This document shows positions 23,037-37,254 of a stretch of DNA of 64,000 nt, piece after piece. Within the stretch, counting starts at the first letter, position 1, and each line of letters begins with the position of its first letter. This DNA comes from Cyanophora paradoxa (lineage: Eukaryota > Glaucocystophyceae > Cyanophorales > Cyanophoraceae). The translations under genes were made by a program, and so were the position numbers. The notes below the pieces were generated by a model. That model did not search any database, was not told the DNA's origin, and saw only the letters and a program-made list of their open reading frames with translations. The DNA is taken from positions 1 through 64,000 of the forward strand of contig QPMI01000510.1 of the NCBI GenBank assembly GCA_004431415.1. Direction: 5' to 3'.

Positions 23037-24814
23037 CGCCCCGCGGGCCTTGACGAGGACGGCGAGGTCGATGAGCGTGGAGACGCCGAAGCTGCCCACG
23101 CTCTCCATCACCGTCTTGCCCACGCGGTAGAGCTTCTCCACGATGCGGCCTGCGCGCCGCGGCCGTCGGCGGCTCGGCGGAACTGAGACCGAAAGGCGCA
23201 CCGGCGGCCTTGATGCGGGCGAAGGCGTCCTGGAGCGGGTCGTAGCTCGAGCGAGCGGCCGCGAGCGCCTGCCGCGCGACGCCCGCCGCGACCTCCGCGC
23301 GCCACCAGCCGCACTTCTCGAGGCCCCGCAGCAGCGCGTCCAGCTCCCGCACCGTCCCCTCGTAGTCCAGCCGCCCCGCCGCCTCCGCCGCCTCCCCGCC
23401 CTCCTCATCTGGTAGGACAGTCAGATGCGCGCGAAAGCCGGCGCGCAGCGACGGCACCGGCGGCGGCGAAGGCGGCGCCGTCGCCTTCCGAGTCGAACGC
23501 GGCGAGCACCGCCGGCACGAGTCGCAGCGCCGCGAGCGCGTCGACGTCGCCGGGCGCCAGCCTCGGGCCCAGGTCCTTCAGCTGCTGGGCCGTCAGCGGA
23601 TACGAAGGCGCTCCACCACGAACGGTTCGCCTGCTGCACGCAGAATGCGACGAGGCGGTTCTGCTGCCGCGAGGTGAGCGTGCCGCGCGGCAGCCGCCCG
23701 AGCACGTCGACCAGCGCCCCGACGCGCGCCAACGGGACCGCCTCCAGCACCGTCCCGTCGCGCAGGCGCAGCAGCACCTCCAGCAGCTGCTTGCGATCGG
23801 GGATGACATCAGCCGCGCGGCGGAGGCGGCGGCGCCTGACACGCGTACGCACTCGGAAGCAGAGCTCCGGATCGCCCGAGCGCACGACGGCGCACGCCTC
23901 GGCGATCGCCTCCGACCGCTGCCGCTCGCACTCCGCGAAGGCGTCCAGCGCTGCGGGCGGCGCCCGTCATGATCAGCCATCGACGGCCTCCGCGCCGCCA
24001 TTAGTGCGCGCACCGTTGAAGCAGGCTTCTTTGGCCTCGCACAGTGCCGCCTCCACGTCTCCGCTGTAGAGCTCCGCCACGAGCGGCACCTGCCGCGCGC
24101 GCGACGCCGCCTCCGACGCGGCGCCGCTCCGCCGCGCCTCCCGAAGCAGTCCGCAGAGGCCCGCGAGCTGCCCGAGCGACGAGGCCGCCTCGAGCGAGTG
24201 CAGGCCGCGCAGCTCCTCGAGCCCCGCCGCGAAGGCCGGCGGCGGCCCCTTCGACAGTGCCGGCGCTGGAGCGGGCAAAGAGGCGGCAGGGCCGGCTGAG
24301 GCTGCAGGGGCGGGCGAAGGCGCCGCTGGCGCTGGTGAGGCCGCGAGGGAACGCGACGCAGCAGCTGGGGACTTTGCAACGACGACGGCCGCCGGTGGCG
24401 CTGCTTCGAGTGCCTTCGCGCTCTCCGAGACCGCGGGCGGATCGCTCGCCGTCGCTGCGTATGCGGGCGCAGGATCCTTGCTATCCGAGGACGCAGCTGC
24501 GCATGCAGGCGGCGCCTCGAGGCTGATCGCTACGTCGGAGACGGCCACTGGCGCGCCGCTATCAGCTTCCCGCTGCTTCTCGTCGACCGCTGCGGGCGCC
24601 GCATGCTTCGGCGGCTGATGGGATGGGACCGGTGCCGGAGAGCGCGGTTGCGGGCTCCCGACGCGCAGGACGCCGACGCCTCCGGCGCCTGCGATCGCTC
24701 AGCGACATTCGCAGCAGAGTAGAGGCTGTAGAGCGGACGTTCGCGGCCCGCACCTTTCGCTGGGGTCGCTGCGAGCGCGTCCTGCGCACCGCGCTTGCAG
24801 CACGCGCTCCCCAT
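23037..24814 (-). CDS. NLR/STAND-type protein, N-terminal part with MGSACC acylation signal
   Basis: Proposed first exons of the gene continued at 7314-12270. ATG at 24814 gives MGSACCKRG, a classic N-myristoylation plus dual palmitoylation start, suggesting membrane anchoring. A Pro/Ala/Ser-rich linker follows (about 24640-24250, reached through an unresolved frame change or intron). Then come helical segments such as ELDALLRGLEKCGWW (about 23310-23350) and RIVEKLYRVGKTVMESVGS (about 23090-23150). A 52-nt intron at 23201-23150 (GTGCGC...GCGCAG on the minus strand) joins FARIKAA-G to RIVEKL in frame. The coding frame reaches a donor GTCCTG at 23036, and the frame after CAG at 12273-12271 is in the same phase. 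That supports one gene with the foldback element inside an intron. Confidence 0.55.
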
Positions 24815-25177
24815 AGACTGCTGAACGAGTCGGAATACTGCAGGGCGCCATACCGCCGCTCGGGTCGCCGCGTTGAGGCGCTCGAAATCGGAAAGGCGCG
24901 CGACGGGTACTGTTTAATTGCAGGGGGGATCAGCTCTTGTCGACGGGTACTGGTCACTCTGCATACGGACTCGGGGGAGTCGGGGCCGCTTTTTTTTAAA
25001 AAAATCAATTTTTTTAAAAAAGACTTGAGAGATGAATCGTTTGTTGAGTTCAAGTGACTTGAACTGAGAAACGGCCGACGCTTGCGACGGAAGCTGCGTC
25101 TCCCGGAGAATCCCGCGAGTCAGTCGCGACTGAAATTGCGGATTCGGAGGTTCGGACCGGCACACTAGTACTACATA
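24815..25177. other. Intergenic region upstream of the NLR-like gene
   Basis: No convincing gene. It contains a low-complexity palindrome of T and A runs (about 24990-25022) able to form a short hairpin. It probably includes the promoter of the minus-strand NLR-like gene, but I see no clear TATA box. Confidence 0.4.
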
Positions 25178-25392
25178 CTGTAGATCCACAAAGTTAGGCG
25201 TCGCTTTTCATAGACGTTTGCCCACCCGTCGTGATAGACGTTCACAAAGATAGACGAGCTGCGGGTCGCTCCATACAAGCGCTACTATGGCATACCCCCT
25301 TTGGGACAGTTAGAGGGGGATTAAGTTAGACGAATGGGTGAACTCGTCTATCCGCGCCTAACTTTGTCGGCGCCTAACTTGTGGATTCACAG
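25178..25392. mobile_element. 215-bp MITE with TA target duplication
   Basis: Imperfect ~23-bp terminal inverted repeats (left CTGTAGATCCACAAAGTTAG, right the complement of CTGTGAATCCACAAGTTAG), flanked by TA at 25176-25177 and 25393-25394. No coding capacity. TA duplications are typical of Tc1/mariner-type elements, so it is probably a mariner-derived MITE. Confidence 0.7.
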
Positions 25393-25429
25393 TATACCGA
25401 CTCTATTACCGAGTACCCAGCAGCTAGCG

Positions 25430-25475
25430 CGCGCGCGTATATATAGCGCTGGCGCGCGCGTATATATAGCGCTGC
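25430..25475 (+). promoter_or_regulatory. Duplicated TATA-containing motif, candidate promoter of the subtilase gene
   Basis: A ~23-bp unit (GCGCGCGTATATATAGCGCT) is present twice in tandem, each with TATATATA (25438-25445 and 25461-25468). It lies about 340 bp upstream of the proposed subtilase start. Promoter function is inferred. Confidence 0.35.
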
Positions 25476-25517
25476 CGGCCGCGGTACCGGGTACCGGTAG
25501 CGCAGCAGGGCCCTCGC

Positions 25518-25612
25518 CGAGTCGGCGAGTCGGGACTCGGGAGTCGGGACTCGGGAGTCGGGAGTCGGGACTCCGAGTCTCTGAGTCGGGACTCGGGAGT
25601 CGGGCGGCTCGG
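25518..25612 (+). repeat. GAGTCGGGACTCG microsatellite
   Basis: About ten imperfect copies of the 7-nt words GAGTCGG and GACTCGG in the 5' region of the subtilase gene. Low complexity, no coding signal. Confidence 0.6.
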
Positions 25613-25816
25613 GCCTCGGGCCTCGGCATCCTTCCCCCGCCGCACGCCACGCGTTACGCGTACAGACGTCGACGCGCACCAGCATCAGCATCAGCAGCAG
25701 GCTGCGGCCAGCAGCCCTCGGCATCCTTCTCGAGCAGCTGCAGCGCTAGCCCGCCGCGGGTGAGAACGGCAGCAGCGGCTGCGGGTGGCCTGGCCATGGG
25801 CCCAGCAAAATCGACA

Positions 25817-29063
<3,247 letters not shown>

Positions 29064-29590
29064 TCAGAAATTAAAAGCCTGGCGATTTCGTATACGCAGT
29101 ACTTCCATTTCCACGACTTTGCTGTCGGAGATGCTGTACATGTATACGTAGTAATGTAGTTAGCATTTCTTTTACCGTGCCATGCCGTGCAATCAATCGT
29201 CGAATCAATTATCGTGTAGCTTTTTCCTAGAAATGAGATCGAATGTGGTTTATATTAGCCGAGTTCGACTTCCCGGGCCCCTCGATTTTCTGGGGACATT
29301 GATATTGGCTTTTCGGCCGTTGGACAGTCTAAGAAATTTCACATGCAAAGTTAGCTAGACATCTACATGTAGCCGCGGAGCGTGCCGCGGATCGTCATGT
29401 GAGCGGCATTCATCATGAGAGCATGTACATGTGCGCAAACACATTTATAGGGTGTTGCGCCATTTAGTTGATGTTGAAAGTGAACTGTAGTAAATAGCCT
29501 CGAGCTCTAATTTTCGTCGACGTCATCAATTCTGGTCGTTCTATAATTAGCTTGATATATATAAGAGTGCATGCAGACCAGAGGACGAGG
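29064..29590. other. Intergenic region between the subtilase gene and the giant retroelement
   Basis: Moderately AT-rich with no ORF of note. It ends in AGACCAGAGGACGAGG, directly at the 5' LTR. A near copy (AGACCAGAGGGCGAGG) lies at 61413-61428 beyond the 3' LTR, so the original target region probably held this word twice. Confidence 0.5.
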
Positions 29591-29700
29591 TGTTGCAGTA
29601 GGCATATACTACCATTATTCCAAGTCCCTGTAGACCTGTACCCCTAGTCTGTACCTGTACCCCAATGATATCAGTCCCCAGCTAAACTATGCTGGCAACA
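29591..29700 (+). repeat. 5' LTR (110 bp) of the giant retroelement
   Basis: Identical to 61282-61372 except for a 19-bp extra segment (TAGTCTGTACCTGTACCCC) that looks like an internal tandem duplication. Ends are TG and CA, with a 6-bp terminal inversion TGTTGC/GCAACA. Confidence 0.7.
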
Positions 29701-30701
29701 TCCCTCGCCAGACGCCACGCGCACTCCGTGCTGGACAGCTAGCCTAGCTGCTCTGGCCGGGTCGGTGGTAGCCGTGCGGTCTACGCGGAGATCGCAGCGC
29801 AACGGGCAACTCGCCCATCCTACCGGCTAACGACTACGAGGGGGATTGGATCGTCAGCTTGCAACTCAGCGGCAGCTCCGGAGCCGGCCGGTTCGCTCAC
29901 GCGGTCGGTCCGGCGGACGAGGAGCAACATCGGCTCGGACGTCGCGCTCGCGCAACCGTCCCGCCGACGCAGCGGCTGACAAGCACATCGGACACCGTTT
30001 GCACACGGTGGGAGCCCGCGCATCGTGCCGCTTAGGGGTTGCCCCGAAGCGACCGCGGTCCCGCAAGCTCCAGGCCTAGCGATCAACTGGCTCGCTGCGA
30101 GGGCTCGTCCCGAAGCAGTCGCCGGATAGCGCAACGAGAAGCCGCGTGCTCGGGCTCGCCCAAAGCACGCCAGCATCTCGGGCCTGCCGACCAACGCCAA
30201 GGGCCAAGGTTGAATCTTGCCGCGGCGAGTGCCTAGCGCACACCGGGAGCTTACCGGACACGTTTTTCACATACAGTGTACGGACACCGGAGACGCGCAC
30301 GTCATCGCGGGCGGGAGCGGAGTAACGGTCGATAACGGCAACATCGACCACACCCCGCCACGACGCCCGCCGCAGCGCCGCGCACGTCCCGACTCCTCGA
30401 AGGGGGAGACTCTGTCAAAATTTTCGGCACAGACCCGCCGGCGACTCCAGTCAACGGCCGACCGTCGCGACTCCTCGGAGGACCGACCTCGACCACGACC
30501 GCCACGACGCCCGCTTCAGCGCCGCGCACGTCACGGGCGTTCGAAGGGGGAGACTCTGCCGAAATTTACAGCGATTCCAGGCCTTAGCGCGCCGACGATC
30601 GCCGACGGTGGCTACGGACTGACCCGCGGGACACGCGACGTACGCCCACCACTGACACCACCAACCCTCCTTTCCTACCTTTACGCCCACACGACTACAT
30701 C
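29701..30701. other. 1-kb leader of the giant retroelement
   Basis: No convincing gene. It holds one copy of the recurring hairpin (30144-30170) and a degenerate duplicated segment (about 30345-30420 and 30500-30570, sharing CGCCGCGCACGTC and AAGGGGGAGACTCTG). No TGG-type primer-binding site follows the LTR. Confidence 0.5.
30144..30170 (+). promoter_or_regulatory. Recurring hairpin motif, leader copy
   Basis: Outer stem GCGTGCT (30144-30150) pairs with AGCACGC (30164-30170) around the constant core cGGGCtcGCCCaa. Other copies at about 41596-41619, 41688-41711, 45457-45483 and in each 54-codon repeat to about 46520 keep the core but have different, still complementary stems. Function unknown; an RNA signal or a small palindromic insertion are both possible. 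Confidence 0.5.
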
Positions 30702-30884
30702 ATGTCACGGCACACGCGGCCCACCCTGGCCCGCGTCTCCGACTTCTCGGCGATCGCGGCGGTCGCAGCGTCGCAGGAGATGCCCCAGCACCAGAAGTAC
30801 GCTCGCCAGATTCAGCCGAAGGAGGAGCCGGTGCTGCTGAAGGTCAACGAAGGCAACGTTTACACGTTCGGTTACCCGATGACG
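30702..30884 (+). CDS. 5' part of a small ORF of the giant retroelement, split by the Penelope-like element
   Basis: ATG 30702 opens a frame starting MSRHTRPTLARV that is cut after codon 61 by the left repeat of the inserted element. The frame at 38085 is in register (the inserted stretch is 7,200 bp, a multiple of three), so 30702-30884 and 38085-38750 probably made one ~282-residue protein upstream of Gag. No domain is recognised in this part. Confidence 0.4.
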
Positions 30885-31706
30885 CCCACTGCCGCGCGCG
30901 CTGTGCCTCGGCTGTCTCTTTCAGCGAGAAAGAGTAGCTGTCTCGGCTCTTCGCGAAATATATTTATTATCTCGTACCCCTGCTGCGAGGCCAGTTCGCA
31001 ACGCGCCGCCGCGTACCCCCATGGGCCTCCTCCCCCGGGCTAGTATAAAGCGCGCGTACCCAGCAGCGACGCACTGCTACTCCCGCCACCGGGTCGCGTT
31101 TCGAAAATTCCGTGCACCGACCCCCTCGCCGCCCGCGCGACCGCGAAAGTCTCATCCCACGCAGGACGATGTCAGACGCAGGCGAGCAGCCTGCCCGCCC
31201 GAGAGCCAAGCCCCAGACGGGAGCGAGCTCTTCCACATCGATACGACGCCCAGCCCCGTGGTTCGGGCCTCTATTCTTCTTTCCTCATTTTTCTGCCCGT
31301 TTCCTGCCTCAACAAGCGCCGGATTCAACCTCTTCACGGCCTGGCGCCCGATCAAATCGGGTCGCGCCCTTCGCTCCTTGCCGCGGCGTCGCCGGTGAGT
31401 GCAGCGCCTGCATCGCGCAGGAATAACATTTATAGGCCACTAGACTGCCGCCTGCTTAAATTCCGCTGAGGACGGCTCCGCTCAAATCACTGAGACTCGT
31501 CACGGAGCAGAAACAGAGCTGGAGGGCACGCGCGAGCGCGCGTACCTCTCTCTGTACGGGAACTGACGTACGACAGCGCCCGCGAGGTACGCGCATTTCT
31601 GCGCCTCGAGAACGGGGGACGCCACCGCTTCTAGAACGGGAGCACGCCTAGCGCCTCCGCCACACCCGCGAGGGATCTACATCCCTCGCTTTATTCCTAC
31701 CGCGCG
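30883..31706 (+). repeat. Left direct repeat (pseudo-LTR) of the Penelope-like element
   Basis: 824 bp, nearly identical to 37255-38084. The few differences are mostly single C insertions in the right copy. Starts CGCCCACTGCCGCGCG and ends TTCCTACCGCGCG. Confidence 0.85.
31044..31049 (+). promoter_or_regulatory. TATAAA box in the left pseudo-LTR
   Basis: TATAAA preceded by a C-rich stretch. The same box lies at 37416-37421 in the right repeat. Candidate internal promoter; not otherwise supported. Confidence 0.35.
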
Positions 31707-32003
31707 CCATACATGAGACGAGCGACTGCGAGCCTGACGGGCAGGGACTACCCTCAGGTGATGAGCTCTCCTCGACATCTCCGGTGGCATTGTCCACGCG
31801 CGTAGGCGTCCCGAAGACTTCGTCTTCGGTCGATTCAGGTGTTCTTCCGTTCATCGATTCAAGCATTTACGCTCTTATCCACCTCACTTACAATTTTTTG
31901 CCGCGTGCAGCCTCTGGCTCTTCGATTCTGCAAAAACATCCGTGACGAACAATCATCAATCCTATCTAGCCGCCTCTAAACTCCTACCCCGCACATCTCC
32001 ATT

Positions 32004-33934
32004 ATGCAAGCCGCCGCTTCCGGCGCAAAACCATTCACGCCCTCCCTCGCAGCCGGGGGACTCCAATTCCAAGCCTGCAGCCGCAGCGACCGGCAACGGC
32101 ACCGACAGCTCCGACGCTGACAGTTCCGGCAGCGATTCCGCTAGCTCCAGCAGTCCGTCCGTTGCGAGCGACGGCAGCAGTATCAGCGACAGCCCCGCGA
32201 GCGAAGCCACACAGGCCAAGCAAGGCAAGAACGCTTTCCTCCTCCGCGTGCGCGCCCTCCCGCCCATTCGCTTTCCCACGATCTAATCCGCCGCCCGAAG
32301 GTCACCGATGAGCAGATCAAGTTCTTCAACACGCAGAAGGGCAAGGATGCCGAGCAGGCCAAGGCCGCCGGCCGCAAGTACCGCACTCTTGTCAACGTGG
32401 CCATCTCCGACGTCAACAACGCACTCCTCGAGACGTAAGTCGCTTATCGGCCACTTATCACGGGTTCTGGGGCTCACTGCTCCGCCGCGCAGGCAAATCG
32501 ATAACAACGAGCTCATCACGATCGTGCGCGGCTACTCTGACGAAACACGCGGCCAGGTGGCCGCGACACTCGCGCGTGCGTCCTTCTACTGCTTCTTGCG
32601 TCCTCCGTGCGCACTGACACGCGATCCTGCGCTCCACAGGGCTTCGGCACCTCACCGGGCCAGGCCTGCCGGAATCGATTCAGCTCATGCCCGGACAGCT
32701 CCGGAAGCAGCTGCGCATACACCTCGACGTCATCATCGCATCCGGCCATGTCGACGGCAACAAGGCAAACTATCAGGTATGCGGCCCCGCTAGGCCAGCC
32801 GCAGCCAGCAACGCGACGGCTTTTGATCAGCCGAGCTCACGCGCAGCGGCTCATCAAGATGCTCATGCTCTTCCTGGAGGATAGCATCACCGGCTTCGCC
32901 GACGAGCCGGCGGACGCGCCTTCCGAAGCCGACGAGTCGGTGCCAGCCGAGCGCTACGCCCAGAGGACTTTCCTAGCGGCCGTCGCCCAGGCCACCACCA
33001 CCCTGAGCAACAACCGCCGCACGCGCTCGCAAGTCGGGCAGGACACGCAGCTGAAATCGGCAAGTCAGTTCGCGGCCCAGGTGCTCTTCGCCTTTCTGAG
33101 AAGGCCGCGCGCCACGCTCACCCGCCTCCAAAACAGATCGAGAAGGCAGCTATCGAATCGCACGAAGACGTGGCCAAGAGCGTCAGCGCATTCCTCGAGG
33201 CTACGTCAAGCAAGAACTACATGGCTCTCTCCGAACACAGCCCCGTCGACACCGCCGGGCGCAAAGGCGAGAGGATCGAGCAGCACATCCTCGTTCTCTA
33301 CCACAGGAAGGACAACACGCCCATCCTGCTCCTCGAGTATTGGGACGGCCCCATCCAACGCGTCCTCGCCGGGAACCCCGTCACCAAAGCGCTCGTCGAT
33401 CTCTATGACGTGCGTAGTCATTCATCCGATGATCCGGACACCGCTTCTCCAGGCTCAATGAACCGCAGAGCAAAGTCGAAGCGCTCTTCACGCGAGGCGC
33501 GCCCATCAAGGATTTCAACTCGCTCCACATGGCAAGTACGCGATCCTAGCCCGCGTGCACGCGCAATCCAGCCCGCGTTCATGTCCACGGGCGCAGTGTT
33601 CGATGTCGACGAGCCTGGATACCCGGGCTCAATCGACCACGGCATGTGCTACTGCCCTGCCAAGCGCATCGTCCGCTTCGTCGTCGGCGACTCGAGCGAA
33701 GGCAAGAAGACCGCCAATCCGCCCGGTACGCCGGTCGTCATGTGCCGGAAGTCCATCCACGGGAAGGCCTGCTTCGACAAGAAGCCCGGGGGCGGCCAGC
33801 AGCCGCGCCCGGAGCGCGGCGGCGCCAAGCGCCGCCAACAGTCGCAGTCTCAGGACGACGACGACACGGTCTTTCAGAAGGACACCAAGACCATGGTCAG
33901 ACTCGTCATGCTCGTGAAGGCTAGCGAGTTTCTT

Positions 33935-33972
<38 letters not shown>

Positions 33973-34635
33973 CTCTCTTTTCTCTCCTTGCTTCCTCCGC
34001 AAGCCAACACTTGGGCTCGCAGGACGCCATGGGCAGCAACGCCACGCAGGGCATCCGCAACCACATCTGGCACCTCTGCGCCCTCAGAACCGGCGCGCGT
34101 CTCATGATGCGCGAGCACAAGCAGCGCGCCTCCCGGGCGGAGGTGGATCGCGGCCTCGACGAGCTTCTCGAGAACGACGAGCTGCTCGAGCTCGCGCCCG
34201 CAAGCAGCAGCACCCCGGCCCCCGCCCTGGCCGCTTCCACGGCCACTGCCCCGGCCCCGCGCGCCCCCGAGGCCCCGCTCCGCCACTCCGCGACCTCAGT
34301 CGACGACGGCGACTGCAAGGAGGCCGAGCTCGAGCGCCTCAGGAAGAAGCTCAACAAGCGACTCGCCGAGCGCGAGGTGCCCGGCCGCAGGCGCGCGCGC
34401 AGCCCGTGCGCCCCGGAGTCTCACTCGCGCCATGCAGGCCGGCAACGACGCCGACAGCGACATCGAGCGCCTCCAGAAGCGCATCCGCAAGCTCAGCAAG
34501 GTGCCCAGCGCTATCCCCGCGATTATGGTGTATCTAAACAGAGCCACGGCTCACGCTCGCGGCCTCGCGCGCGCGCAGCGCATCAGCAAGAACGAAGCCA
34601 GTCCCGCAGACGACGTGGACGGCTTCACCTTCTAG
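32004..34635 (+). CDS. Penelope-like element ORF1, intron-rich protein of unknown function
   Basis: About nine exons joined by GT-AG introns, for example GTAAGTCGC...CGCGCAG (about 32436-32492), GTGCGTCC...CTCCACAG (about 32574-32639), GTATGCGG...CACGCGCAG (about 32777-32846) and one holding a long CT microsatellite (about 33944-33985). A Ser-rich N-terminus is followed by helical segments (EQIKFFNTQKGKDAEQAKAAG, IRIHLDVIIASG-like, FLEATSSKNYMAL). A Cys segment (MCYCPAKRIVRFVVGDSS, then MCRKSIHGKACF) may bind zinc. A coiled-coil C-terminus (ERLRKKLNKRLAERE joined to DSDIERLQKRIRKL) could oligomerise. The product ends at TAG 34633-34635, directly followed in the same frame by the ATG of ORF2. 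The start is uncertain. ORF1 proteins of other elements bind RNA, but I recognise no known family. Confidence 0.5.
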
Positions 34636-37000
34636 ATGGAGACGGCGCCCTGCGAGGGCGTCACGGCCTTCCAGGCCTGGCGCTCTCGCAAGCCGGCGGA
34701 GCGCAACGAGCCGCTTCGCCGACACGCGCTCCTCTGGCACAACCACGCCATGGAGCAGCTCGATCCCCATCCCCGCCTCCTACGATTCCTCCGCTCGCTC
34801 TCGCCCTCAATCGATCGGGCGCTCGCCGATGATGAACAGGCCCTCGAGCTAGTCTGGTTCGCGCGTGCCTTGTAATACCCATGTGTACTCGCGAAATCTG
34901 AAACCAAAGCATGTACGTAGGTCCTGCACGCCCTCCGCGCACTGCACGCTCTCGAACCGAGCGGGCACTGTTCGGGACTACGACTGGGACCTGCACGAAC
35001 GGCACAGGCCCGCCGCCGAGGCCGGCAAGTGCCCCTACTGCTACCCGCACATCGCGCGCATTGGGGACCAGTTCCTCACGTTCGGACAACCGTTCCTCAA
35101 GACGCCCGCGCCCCACTACGTCTTCTTCGGGCCGCAGGACTTTGATCCTCCCGAGGCGCAGCTCCTCCTGCGCCTGGGGCTCACAGCCCGACCGCCCCAG
35201 CCCTTCAACCCGGCCGACGCCGCCAAGTCCATCATGTCCGACCTCCCCGAGCTCGTCCGCCGGCTTCAGCGCGATGGATTCCGCGACCTACAGCCCAGCG
35301 ACGACGACTACGCCGAGCTCCAGCGCGAGCTGCTGGAGCGCGCGCGGCAGATCGAGCGGCAGACGGCCAACACGCGCGCCAGCCACGACTCCCTCCACCG
35401 CCTGCGCGAAGCCTCACTCGCCATCAACCTCGAGTCAGCCAGCTTCCGCGAATGGCTTGCCTTCACGCACGAGCGCTTTGTACTCAGTTGCATCGACAAG
35501 TCGCAGCGCTCCACCTTCCGGCTCTGCAAATGGGCATACATGGAGGCCCTGCGCGTCCGACTCCTCGAGATCAACAGCGCCGACTTCCAGCCCTGTGTCG
35601 ACGCAGCAGGTCGGCCTCTCCCCCTGGCCGCCGTCGAGGGCTCCGTCCGCGAGCTGCTGGCCGACTTCTACGACACCCAGTACGCCAAGGAGGCGGAGGG
35701 CTCGCTCCCGCACTTCGCCGGCATCATCAAGCAGCACAAGATGACGCCGCAGTCGCCGCCGCCCCCGCTCTCTCTCCGGGGCCTCACCTGCTCGCCCGTC
35801 GGCTCCCAGCTCGCAGGACGGCTCCAGTCGCACGGCCTCGCGATCATGCAGCTCCTCGAATCCACCCTCAAGGAAAGAGCCGAGGAGCTCGAGCTCAGGT
35901 ACTTCAAGGAGACCGGCCTCCGCTTCCGGCTCTGGCACGACGTGCCCAACGCCGAGACCTTCCTCCTGAACCTGCCCCCGGAGCACGGGGTACGCGTGTC
36001 GTGCGTGACGCAGGGAGACATCGAGAATTGTTTCGACAATCTGCCTCACACGGTCCCCGACGACTCCAAGTTCCCCGACATCGTCGAGGCCGTCGTGCGC
36101 CTCTTCGATCGCTGCCTCGACTTCACGCAGGCTCGGCTCTTCGTGTCACCGGACGACAGCTTCGGGGGTCGAGCTCAGGCCTACTTCGGCAGCCACGCGC
36201 AGCACGGCTCCCACGAAGTGTACAAGCGTGACGACGTGCAACAGCTCCTGCGCAGCATCCTTGACTCCGCCGTCGTACAGCTGGGCGATCGCTGCGCAAA
36301 GCTCAAGCGCGGCATCCCCATGGGCTTTCGCGTCTCCAGCATCTGGCAGTCGCTATACATCCACTACTGCATCTCGGCACGCATCGAGCACCTACTCGAG
36401 ATGAAGGACTTCACGGCCGCGGCCAAGTTCACCTGGCTCTTCCTGCGCGCCGACGACCTCATCGTCTTTAACTTTCCAGACTTCTGGACTGAACTCCCCA
36501 GCTTCCTCCCCGTGGATCCTCCCATCCTACGCCTCAAGCCCGGCGACGTCCTCGAGGGCGGGCGAGCTGCCACGTTCATGGACGTCCTCGTCCGCATCCT
36601 CGCAAGCGGCGGCCTCGAGCACGAGCCCCTCGACAAGCTCGCCAAGTACCCGCATGTGCCCTGGCTCGAGTACGAGTCCTTCTACACCAACCTTCCCCCG
36701 GGCTACCTGTACGGCGTACCCCGTAGCCGAGCCTTCGCGCTCGCCATCTCCTCCTCTTCCGCCCCCATCTTTGCCGCTGCGCTGCGGGCCTTTCTTCTGA
36801 AGCTCGCCAGGCGCGGCCTGCTCTACGAACCAACCAAACAGAACGTCATGCGCGGAGTCCGCAAGATACGACCTGACTACTCCGCGACGGCGGCAGCCGT
36901 GCTCCGCGACATCCGCACCGAATACGGACGTCTCTGCTCGCGCGCGCACGACGAACTGAAGCCGCACACCCCCGGCAGCATGCGCCAAGTACGCTTTTAA
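34636..37000 (+). CDS. Penelope-like reverse transcriptase (ORF2)
   Basis: Starts at ATG 34636 and contains one 49-nt intron, 34872-34920 (GTAATA...ACGTAG), whose removal joins two frames exactly and gives 771 residues. RT motifs are visible: an IIKQHK segment with LRGLTCSP (about 35728-35800), motif A GDIENCFDN (Asp near residue 444), motif B KRGIPMG (about 542), motif C RADDLIVFN (about 589), and a later block FMDVLVR...YESFYTNLPPGYLYGVPRSRAFAL. That later block matches the Penelope pattern of FLDV, S-x-x-x-x-x-P-x-G and R. The N-terminal region has a CPYCYPH cluster. No GIY-YIG nuclease follows the RT, so it resembles endonuclease-deficient Penelope-like elements, known from telomeres. A divergent domestic rvt-like RT is the main alternative. 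Confidence 0.7.
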
Positions 37001-37254
37001 TTTTGCGCTCTGCAAACACGCCTCTATTTCTAGGCGGCCCCGACCTGCTGCGACCTCTCTGAGCATCACCAGCAGGCCGGGAAGCGCGGACGCGACTAAG
37101 CTCCGCGCCCGTACGTACTCTTGTACGCTCCCCGACTCTGGTGGTCACCTGAACCAAGCTCACGCTTGAGGTCGCCCATCCCCGCAGGCCGCGGCCGGAC
37201 GGACACATACGTCGGGTTAGTGGTGGGTAACAGCCTCGGCACAGCGCGCGCGGC
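37001..37254. other. 3' untranslated region of the Penelope-like element
   Basis: GC-rich and non-coding, between the RT stop and the right repeat. No nuclease domain in any frame. Confidence 0.5.

Noticed and set aside
31466-31514. Hammerhead ribozyme in the Penelope pseudo-LTR (CTGAGGA ... GCTCCG/CGGAGC ... GAAAC)
   Set aside because: The core words and a stem II are present, but stem II is offset by unpaired bases, and I found no matching stem I or cleavage triplet. A covariance search could reopen this.
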